From Solanum dulcamara (taxonomy: Eukaryota; Streptophyta; Magnoliopsida; Solanales; Solanaceae): DNA of 64,000 nt. The stretch spans positions 23,035,097 to 23,099,096 of the forward strand of contig NC_077242.1 in NCBI RefSeq assembly GCF_947179165.1, given 5' to 3'. The notes beneath the pieces were generated by a model. The model did no database searches, had not been told where the DNA came from, and saw nothing but the letters and a program-made list of their open reading frames with translations. Positions within the stretch are counted from its first letter, which is position 1; each line of letters starts with the position of its first letter. Shown in pieces: positions 55,206 to 64,000 of this stretch. The position numbers and the translations under genes were made by a program.

Positions 55206-56301
55206 GTTAATTTGTTAAAATTTAAATATCGGTTATCATCACATGTGCTTCAAAATAATTTGCTTATCTTATATCTGCTCTCTTTGTTTATTTTTAATTT
55301 AAATCTCATTAGAATAATTGTTTGATGATTATCTTACATTACAACTTGTCTTTTAGTTAGAAACCATGCTTCTAGGTTTTTCAAACAATAACTTCGTCAT
55401 GTTAACCATTTAGACATTATGTATGTAGGATCTACTAAATAAATTTCAAACATAATGATCTAATTATATTGTATTTAGATTTAAATATTATTTCACATAG
55501 ATATCATGACTATAGGATTTGAATATATTTTCAACATATTATATCATTTAGAAAATCATGCCTATAGGGCTATAAATATTTTCATCATGTTAATTCATAA
55601 AGAAACTATATCTATAGGATTTAATAAATATTTTCAACATATACTTTATTTAGAAACCACGGTTATAGGTTAATAATATTTTCAACATGTTAGTCATTTA
55701 GATATCATGTTCATTAGGATTTTTATGTTAATATCATATAGCAAATCATTTCTATAGGACTTAATGAATAGTTTAGTAATTATAAATCATCTTTAAATTT
55801 TTGGCAAGTTATTAGGATGTAATGAATATTTTTAGAAGGTTACTTTAGGTAGAAATCATGTCTATAGGTTAAGATTAACCTCGCTAATTAATCATGCGTA
55901 ATATTGGTGACATACCTCGCTAATTAATCATGCCTAATATTGGTGACATATATTTTGTCAATTTAGATATCATGTTCATAGAATTTGATTTAATATTTTC
56001 AGATGTTAATATGCATAGAAATCGTGTTCATAGGATTTTAATAAATGTTTGTCGTGTTAATATTTTATACAGAAAATCATGACTATAGAGTTTAGTAAAT
56101 ATCTTAGCGAGTTCTTTATTTAGAAATCATGCCTATAGGATACTATAATCATTTTTACATATTAGTCATTTAGATAACATATTCATAGGATTTATTTAAT
56201 ATTTTTTAGCTTGTTAAAATCATATAGAAACCATGTCTATAGGAATTAATGAATATTTCACTATTTTATAGAAATTATGCTTATAGAACTTAATAAATAT
56301 T
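55206..56301 (+). repeat. degenerate tandem array, about 50-60 bp units
   Basis: From about 55340 to 56300 a unit recurs some 15 times with the core TAGAAATCATGCCTATAGG followed by ATTTAATAAATATTTTC and CATGTTA. Two adjacent exact copies of ACCTCGCTAATTAATCATGC occur at about 55877 and 55915. There is no ORF. The first 130 bp are AT-rich with no clear unit. Element E is inserted in the array at 56302. Confidence 0.85.
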
Positions 56302-59300
56302 TGTCACAACTCGAATCCGGGTGTGATGGCAGTCGACTCAACCCACCGAGATAAATCAGCCCAAAAACCCATTAAAAGTGGATAATAAGCAGAAATAGTA
56401 TAACGGATAGATAACTACAAAAATGCGAAATTCTTAAACAACTATAAAAAAAACCAAAGGATTGGTTGTCAATGTACAAGCCTCTGAAATAGTAGAATTG
56501 AAATAAACATAAGTCTCAAAAATGTATTTGTCTCTCGAATGGAACAAAAGCATGAAAAGGAGCAAGAGAGATCGTCGGCGACAACAGCTACCTCTCAAAT
56601 ATCTCCAAAAGCCACAGATGAAGAAAGGAGAATCTGGATCACTGTCCGAACTCACAACCTACACAAATGTAGTTAGCAAGGGGTGAGTACCAAACAATGC
56701 AGTACCCAATAGGTAAAATAATAAACACATCTAATGCTAAATATAACGAGTACTCTTAACATCCTATTTGAACCTCCCATAACTACAACCTGCAAGCAGA
56801 ACAGACCAACCTAATAGTCTATAAAAAGATATAACTCAAGAAACAAGTAAGTTAAGTATACCTCCATAGCCCAACAGATAATGTTAATATCACACGTATT
56901 TCAATCTCAATATCTCACATAATAAGGGCTAGTAATCAGATAATTAAGTCAGTGCAAACAATGCAAAGCAATGAATGCCCAATGTGATGCTAAAATAATA
57001 ATCACGACACGTGACATGTCCTACGTATATAAAATATAACAACCACAATATGTGGTACGTCCCTTGATGCAATAATAATAACAACCATGGTGTGTGGCAC
57101 ATTTCTCGATGTAAAATTAATAACAACCACGGCACGTGGCATGTCCTCCGAATCCTCTTTGTTTTCCTCTTGTTCATATTCATTTAGCCGAAACCATTTC
57201 CCTTTGGCGAATCACATAATAAGGGGGATCTATAATGACCTTGAAGGTCATTTTTGATTTTTTTTTAAAATGACAATTTTACCCCTCCCTTTAGTTGCTC
57301 TAATTCATTTCTGATAGGAATCGAGTGACTGTTTTAGAAAATCCTATGAAAAGTTGAGTCTTTGGAAATTTTGAGTTTTCATAAGCTTCAAGTGTTCAAA
57401 AGTGGTATTTGGAGTCAACCGGAGCTATGGGCCTTGGACCGGAATTCTATTAATTTAAGAAGCTCCGAAATATGGAAATTGGCCTAGTACAGTTTGCGGA
57501 ATCATTTTTGAAGTTGTAACAAATATTTGAGGTCTTGAATAGGGAATTTGAGGAATTTTAGGCCAAGGTTTGACTTTGATCAACTTTCAGAGTTTCGATG
57601 CTCAGAATGGAATTCCAATGACTTCTTTGGATTTGGGGATGAGTTTTGGTCTAGAAGAAGTATTGATTGAATTTTTAGAGGTTCCGAGCCCGTTTTGGTT
57701 TTTTTGAAGGCCTAAGTTGGTTTAGTTGCGACTTTTCAAATTTTCAATCAAGGAGACTTGGAATTCACATTCTGATGGTTCCATCAACTCCTGAATGGAC
57801 AAATTAGTCTAAAAGCATGAATGTCATGATTATCGAGGCAATCAATACCAGTTTGGGGTCATTTGACTCTTTTAACTTTAAAAGTTAGCCTAAGGTTGAC
57901 ATTCGTCAACATTCTTGAAAAACACGGTCGATGAAAATATTGACAGCGTGGTTAGTTTTGGAATGTCAATTTTATCTATAACGACCATTTGTTTGTTTCC
58001 CAAGGTTTTCGATCTAATCTTGAGGCCCGTTGTAGAATGTGACTTAAAATGGCACTTGGGTATGGGACCCACTTTTCATTAAAATGATCGCGTATGGGAA
58101 TTTCAAAGGCGTAATTGAGTTTGAAACATCAAATTTGGTGGGGTAGCATATCTCGTTTGTGCGCACAAGGTTCCGAACAAATTCTGAGCACACCATCGGA
58201 GATTTTTTGGACTGTGCAAAAACAAGTGCAGAAGTTGTTAGTGCACTCCCGCTTTTGTGTATTTTCTCCAACTTTAAAACCCCATAACTTGAGTTCTAGA
58301 GTTCTAAATTGGGTGATTCAAAGACAAACTTATGAGATTTTTTGAGGAGAATGTATTGGGAAGCTCAGAAACTGATTTAGGGCATACAATTTAGGTAAAA
58401 TCTCGATTCTAGTTGCTGCAATATCCATTTTCAAAGTGAATTTTTGAAAAACTTTGAAATTTTATTTCTTCGTCTATATAAACCTGATTTTGACTATTCA
58501 TGGGTCTAAGTTCAAGGAAATTGCATAGGGAATCCATTGGGGAGCTCGAAAACTTGATTAGGAGCCTTTATCATTTTTGAGTTGGAATTTTATTGAATTT
58601 TGGAGGATTGTTTTTGGTCATCTTAGCTCCATTTTTAATGATTCTTGAGGCTAAATTGTGGATTTTTCCATCAGAAATATCATAGAATACTTGGTTTGGG
58701 TCGTGGGAGCTTTATTTTCGACTAATTACTATTTATTGATGCTATCATAGTTGTTTCTTTTGGCTTGAAATGTGAGATTTCATTGCATGCTCTTTTTGTG
58801 TTGTTTCCCAACTGCGTACTGTGTTTCACTATGGATTTTGAGGTTGTAGTGCTGTTTTGGACTAGTTTCTAGGGTTAATTTCAAAATTTCAAATGTGGGT
58901 CCCATATTTCCTATTTTGGACTTCGAAATTGGTCTGTCTTTAAAAATTATAAAATTAGTGTCTAAACGACCATAACGAAGTTTTAATTCTATTTTTGATA
59001 GTGTTACAGCATTTTGAGGTTGTTCGGAAAGAAAAAGCTCAGATTTTGTGAGTTAAAGCGCACGTGGTTCGCCGATAAGAAGTCTACAATTTTCCTCCCT
59101 TTAGACTGAGCATGTTTAGGCTCTTGTATACTAAATTGTATGAGCTTGGGAGGGTTTAGATGTCAATCATGCTAAATTACTAGAATTCACATCTTATTGT
59201 TATATTGGGAAAAGTTTCGGGTAGATAAATCATGACTTTTGTTGTTGTTGATTACCTATACCTTATGATGTGTGTTGTGCCTTTGGTTTATATATGTTAG

Positions 59301-59679
59301 AAGCATGTTTGGACTTAGTCTAGGTTTAGACTAGCGTTGCCTTAGACTTGCACGATTTTATTGTCCTTGTGCCTTAGAACTCCTCTAACGTCATTTCGAA
59401 CAGCTTAGCTCCCTATAGACTTATATAGCGGACTTGAGTCTGATAGTTTGAGCTTTAGTTAGGCAGTGAAACAGCTTGGGAGCCTTACCTCCATAATGTC
59501 CTATTCTTCTATTAGTCCCGTATTATTTGGTTCTTGGTTTCGAAAGTCTATTAGTCGATTTTGGTTGGATGTAGTTTAGGCTTGAGTTATTTATTGATGG
59601 CACTCGGATTGGGGTACTCCCCATGATGCTCAGTTGGCTATCGATCCTATTTCTGACCAATTCACCTCTATTCGTGGTT

Positions 59680-60015
59680 CAAGTCCCCAATTCACTCCAC
59701 CGGGTGAGGTTCAAGTCCTTACCTTGGTATTATTAAGTCGCTTCGAGCCCCTAGCCTTACTTTTTAGTGGTTCAAGTCCATCGCTGCTCACTAGTTTTTG
59801 TTCGAGTCCTTAGCTACCATTACCCGGTTCGAGTCTGTGGTCTCTTTTGCATGTGGTTCAAGACCACTATGCTATATTATCGGGTATCAAGTCCTTGGTC
59901 TCTTTTGAACGTGGTTCAAGTCCGCGATTATCTACACCTTTATATCCTTGGTTTCTATCAAATCTCGGTTCAAGTCCCTCACACTCCTCTGATTCTCCGG
60001 TTCAAGTCCTAAATT
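59680..60015 (+). repeat. minisatellite in LTR C copy 4
   Basis: Degenerate units with GGTTCAAGTCC(T/C) and GTGGTCTCTTTTG..GTGGTTCAAG, the same class as in copy 3. The ORFs 59767-60012 and 59847-60224 derive from it. Confidence 0.8.
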
Positions 60016-60483
60016 CTTCAGATTTGTTTTACAGCTTTAGGCTTTCGAAATGGCTCTATTTAAGTCCCCAAGAAATTGTGGCATTATTGGAACTTGATCA
60101 TATTCTCTTGTTTTACTTCAAATATCCTTGCTCCTGCCGGGCTAATGGGAGTCCGTCCATCTGGTCACTATCAGACTTGTGCACGAGCGTACCCGTCAGG
60201 TTTATGGGAGGCCAGTGGATTTAGCGAGTTTGTCTCTATTTGTGTATTAAGTACGCTCGTGTACATAACTACCTGCTTTCCTATTCTGTCCCCGAATGTG
60301 TTTTAGTTCTTCCATTTCAGTTTACTTTTGCTTATCATGCTCAATCGGCCTATGATGCCTACTGAGTACCTGTTATTTTAGTACTCATACTATACTTTAT
60401 ATCTATTTTCGTGATACAGCTCTGAGTACTAGCTATCGATGTTGATTCGATCCAGCTGCTTTCTTGATCAGAGGTGAGGGTGA

Positions 60484-60680
60484 TGTGACGACCCCCTCTC
60501 TGGGCATACATATTCAAGTACTGTCTATGCATGGGTGCAGCTTAATTATTGAAAGTCGATCCCCTGAGAGTGGATGTAAAGGAGCCTGAGGTTCCAAGTT
60601 CGATTCCCACAAAGCCCTGCAGGTTGAAGAAAGGGATGAACTGGCTGACCCTGTGTGGGCCAGGAGAGGGGGTCATCATA
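60484..60680 (+). mobile_element. 197 bp miniature (TRIM-like) solo LTR
   Basis: An insertion relative to LTR C copy 3 (compare 54840-54860). It begins TGTGACGACCCCCTCTC and ends GGGTCATCATA, with an exact 5 bp duplication ggtga (60479-60483 and 60681-60685). The two ends are also inverted repeats (17 of 20 bases). Short length, LTR-like ends and 5 bp duplication suggest a solo LTR of a TRIM-class element. A B-box-like AGTTCGATTCC inside raises the alternative of a SINE, but 5 bp is short for that. Confidence 0.65.
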
Positions 60681-62660
60681 GGTGAGCACATAGCATTCTG
60701 GATTTACCCATCTCCCTCTGTACATATAGTTTGCGTGTCTTTTGTTTTTGAGATAGTTTTGCTTTCGTGGTCCACTTTTGGGACTTGTACTCTTTTGTAG
60801 TAGCTCTGTACATGTGACTTTCTAGGATGGATCTTTTAGTTTGTAAATATTTCATTATGCTTCCGCTGTTCATTTGTGTTCTTATTATTTCATTTGTGTT
60901 TATAGTTATAACGTTGGCCTTCTACCCTGACATTCGATTACTCACAGTTCTAGGACATAGGTCGGCTTGCCTACTGGTGGTTCAGAGTAGGCGACATCAA
61001 GACCTAATAAATCGGGTTGTGATAGGATCTCAATACATATTTCAACCCAAATACAAGTGAAATAAACATGCAATCAATAAGAAGGGAATGAAGTCCAATA
61101 TATCATATGCAATCCATGTTTCTAATAACACCAAATAAGCTTCACAACAAGATAACAAGGTTAACTCAACTTAAATAGACTGATTCATTGGGTCAATTTC
61201 TCTTTTATAACTTCGACTAATCAATTCTAAGCATTTTGCATGATTCATTATCAACTCGATACTAGTTTCAATCAATTCACATAGCACATAACAAAAATAC
61301 ACATTCTATGAAGATTATGAAAGTTTAGAATTTCACTTGCCTTGATATCGCACTTCACTTCTCCGAAATATATATTTTTCCCTTTCATTGACACTCCAAA
61401 TCGTACGAATCTAATCAAAACGAATTTTCAATCAAATTATAGAACTAATGACACCTAAATCATCAATTTGAAATTTGGACCAAAACTGACCCGAGAAAAC
61501 CTGATTTCAAAAACAAATAGCAAATTCAGAATTTTTACATAAAAATGATCCTTGATGTATTTGGGATCTATTAGTGAAGATGGAATTGCATTTGGACTTG
61601 AAATGAGCTTAAAATCATCAAAACATTAAAACCCCATGTTCTTGAAAAATTTTCAAATTTTCTCAATCGAAAACTCCAAATTCAAACCAAAATTAGTTAA
61701 TAATTATTGGGTAATGATGAATTCATAGTTAAAGGACTTACCCAGCCAATATCTCTTAAAAATCCTTTAAGAATCGTCCCTCCCGAGCTCCCCAAGGTCC
61801 AAAAATGGTTGAGTGGGGTTTGATTCTCATTCTTGGGGTTTAACACTATTCATGCATGTTTTGACCTTAGTGAACGCGGGGAACTTATCCCGTGAACATA
61901 AAGAGTGACCCATTATTTCTCTGTGAACGCAGAGACCAAATTTGTTGACTCTCTGCGAATACGGTCCCACCTCCGCGAATGCGGAGACCTAACAAGTGAT
62001 CCTCCATGAACGCGACGGAGATGCCACGAATGCAAAGAAGCTTACACCAACAGTAGTTGATAGTAACCACCTCCCTTAGCAAATTTCTCGTATCGAACCC
62101 TCAGGATATGTTTGAAATTCCGCACATAGAAACCATATATAACACCCTACTAATTTTGACATTTCAGACTCAGTGGAACCATCAAAATTTAAATTTGAGG
62201 TCTTTTTGACCCAAAATCTGATAAGTCGCAACCAAACTAACTTTAGGCCTCAAAATATCGAATCACGTTCTAAACCTCAAAAAAATTCAACCCAGGCTAC
62301 CTCTAGACCTATAATCACTTCACGGATCCAATGGAGTTGTCGAAATTAAATTCTGAGCAACAAATCTCCAAATTTTGACCAAAATGCTTAAAATTTCAAG
62401 AATTCTCAACTCAATACCTAAAATTTTTGTTAAAATCCCAATTTTGATTCCGTCAACTCTCTTAGACCAAATTCCACATTTTGAAGCTGCTGGAATTGAT
62501 AAAATTCCATTTTGAGACTCATAGTCCCTAAAACTCACCTTTTCATAGAATTTCCCAAAACTAATCCCCAACATAGATTAGAAATGACGGGATGACTGTC
62601 GAGAGGGGTAAAATGGTCATTTTTTTTAAAAAATTGAAAATAAACTTTTGGGTCATTATA

Positions 62661-62960
62661 TCATCCACCACTTAAAGCCAATCATCCTTGAACATAAAGT
62701 AAAGGAAATTACCTGAAGCCTAAAAAAGATAGGGGTATCGAGCATGCATATCGTCCTCTGACTCCCAAGTCGCCTCTCCGATTGTGCGATGCCTCTATTA
62801 TACCTTCACTGAAGCTATATCCTTGGTCCTAAGCTTACGAACCTGTCTATCAAGAATGGCTATGGGCTCCTCCTCAAAATTCAAATCTAGAACTAGTTCT
62901 ACCGTGTCAAGAGATAAAATATGAGACTCATTCGAAAGTTAAGAGATAAAATATGAGACT
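62661..62960 (-). pseudogene. chromodomain of gypsy element E
   Basis: The complement of about 62880-62740 reads AIAILDRQVRKLRTKDIASV and, after stops, RHRTIGEATWESEDDMHARY and PYLF. This is the same chromodomain block as in elements 1, D and A, ending 60-80 bases before the polypurine tract. A 31 bp tandem duplication (GAGATAAAATATGAGACTC twice, 62912-62965) lies just upstream. Confidence 0.82.
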
Positions 62961-63400
62961 CGTTCGGAACATACTTTTGGAGCATAGAAACATAAAACAC
63001 AGGATGTACCGATGATAAGCTAGATGTAAAGGTCAATATATAAGCCACTTCTCCCACTCACCCCAAAACCTTGAATGGGCCAATAAATCGAGGGCTAACC
63101 TTGCCCTTCTTTCCAAATTGTACTACGCCCATCATGGGCGACACTCGGAGCCAAACATGGTCGCCCTCCATTAACTCTAATGGTCTAACCCTCCTATCTG
63201 CATAGCTCATTTGCCTACTCTAGTCTGTCAAAAGCCTACCTTGGATCATCCAAACCTTCTCCGTGGAATCTCCAAGCAAATCCGTGCCTAAAGAGTCCAT
63301 CTCAATTGAATCGAACCACCCAATAGGAGACCGACACTACTTACCATACAATTCCTCGAATGGGGCCATCTATATGCTGGAATGATAACTGTTGTTGTAG
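62961..63400 (-). pseudogene. integrase C-terminus (element E)
   Basis: The complement gives RRVRPLELMEGDHVWLRVSP and MMGVVQFGKKGKVSPRFIGP, then VGEVAYILTFTSSLSSVHPV and FYVSMLQKYVPNESH. Stops are few but present. The segment links the core (63401-64000) to the chromodomain. The APFEELYG block lies near 63370-63345 with CRSPIGWFDSIEMDSLGT after it. Confidence 0.82.
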
Positions 63401-64000
63401 GCAAACTCTGCTAAGGGAAAATGCTGATCCCACCTAGCACTAAAATCAATAATACAAGCTTAGAGAATATCCTTCAACACCTAAATCATCCGCTCGGACT
63501 GGCCATCAGTCTGTAGGTGAAAATTTGTACTCATATCAAGCCTAGTACCTAGTCCCTTCTGTAATGCCTGCCAAAAGTGCGAAGTAAACACTGATCCCTG
63601 ATCTAAAACAATGGATATTGGGACTCGATAAAGCCAAATGATCTGACTGATATACAACTAGAATCACTTATCTGTTGTGTACTTCACCTTAACTAGAATG
63701 AAATGGGTAGATTTGGTCAGCCCGTCAACAATCACCTATATAGAATCATAACCACCTACGGTGAGAGGCAAACCCACAATAAAGTCCATCCTCTGACTCA
63801 CACCTCTAGACCACTGATGCTTACATTTGTCCTATTAACAGGTCAAACACTTCGACACACAATCTATAATGTCCCTCTTCATCTCACACCACCAATAATC
63901 TGACTAAGGTCATGATACATCTTTGCTGTTCTCGGATGAATGGAATATCGAGAACAATGGGCCTCCTTTAGTATCAATCTAATCAAGTCGCCCACCTTGG
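63401..64000 (-). pseudogene. integrase core and end of zinc-binding domain (element E), runs off the window
   Basis: The complement shows, from 64000 downward in broken frames: a MYHDL-type zinc-domain remnant and MRRDIIDCVSKCLTC-like sequence. Then MDFIVGLPLTVGGYDSI, VIVDGLTKSTHFILVKV (first Asp kept; Gly replaces Arg), a degraded second-Asp region and ERMI..LKDIL.ACIIDF with AEFAYNN. The rest of the element continues beyond base 64000. Confidence 0.8.

Larger units (their letters stand above)
57231..61024 (+). mobile_element. solo LTR, family C copy 4 (3,794 bp)
   Basis: Begins TATAATGACCTTGAAGG and ends GGGTTGTGATA. It is flanked by the exact 5 bp duplication ggatc (57226-57230 and 61025-61029). 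It follows copy 3 in the 3' two thirds and copies 1 and 2 in the 5' third. It contains a GTTCAAGTC minisatellite and a nested 197 bp miniature LTR. ORFs inside are not genes. Confidence 0.93.
56302..62660 (-). repeat. 3' LTR of gypsy element E (2.56 kb without nested LTR C)
   Basis: The complement begins TATAATGACCCAAAAG at 62660, next to a purine tract (complement TTAAGTGGTGGATGA), and ends CGAGTTGTGACA at 56302. It is split by the solo LTR at 57231-61024 and its duplication. A CG-rich cassette with GAACGCGG/TCCGCGAATGCGGA elements lies at 61865-62040. The left flank atatt (56297-56301) is the candidate duplication; its partner is outside the window. Confidence 0.85.

Noticed and set aside
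56434..57183. Minus-strand ORFs with Leu-rich and His/Trp repeats (56434-56655, 56944-57183)
   Set aside because: They lie in the LTR of element E. The second reflects a short tandem repeat (ACAACCACGG..GTGGCA). No gene support.

Overview
This window is a stack of nested, decayed transposable elements in a plant nuclear genome. I see no convincing host protein gene, rRNA, tRNA or CRISPR array. A nightshade (Solanaceae) is the likely source. The evidence is a tRNA-derived SINE of the type I recall from Solanaceae (34271-34442), an endogenous pararetrovirus of solendovirus/EPRV layout, and several Ty3/gypsy chromoviruses with long LTRs (about 1.7 to 3.8 kb). Species is not determinable from the sequence alone.

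Layout. 1-9884: gypsy relic 1 (+), gag to chromodomain plus 3' LTR, with a 2.3 kb solo LTR of another family (3737-6063, TSD gtatt) inserted in its integrase. 9885-11377: about 1.5 kb of non-coding sequence with a foldback MITE-like element. 11378-14472: LTR and integrase tail of a minus-strand gypsy relic. 14473-16594: unexplained G-poor sequence. 16595-23245: gypsy element D (minus), LTR to gag, cut at its gag end. 23246-33000: gypsy element A (+), whose 5' LTR is a chimera of two LTR families and whose two ends show no target-site duplication. 33001-48385: one endogenous pararetrovirus (minus), interrupted by a SINE and by two oppositely oriented solo LTRs of family C (36513-40020 and 41708-46314); the second carries a hAT-like element. 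48386-55205: an inverted LTR-A-like piece and a third family-C LTR that received a 5'-truncated LINE. 55206-56301: a degenerate array of about 55 bp units. 56302-64000: 3' LTR and integrase/chromodomain end of gypsy element E (minus), its LTR carrying a fourth family-C solo LTR (57231-61024, TSD ggatc), which in turn contains a 197 bp miniature LTR (TSD ggtga).

The pararetrovirus is the most informative part. On the minus strand it reads PR/RT/RNase H, a transactivator-like ORF, a promoter with TATA box and early poly(A) signal, leader, tRNA-Met primer-binding site, coat-like ORF, movement-protein-like ORF, protease, and then RT a second time. It therefore covers slightly more than one circular genome. 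All coding regions carry stops, frameshifts or insertions. Nothing here looks able to move or replicate on its own. Family assignments come from motifs read by eye and were not tested by database search.
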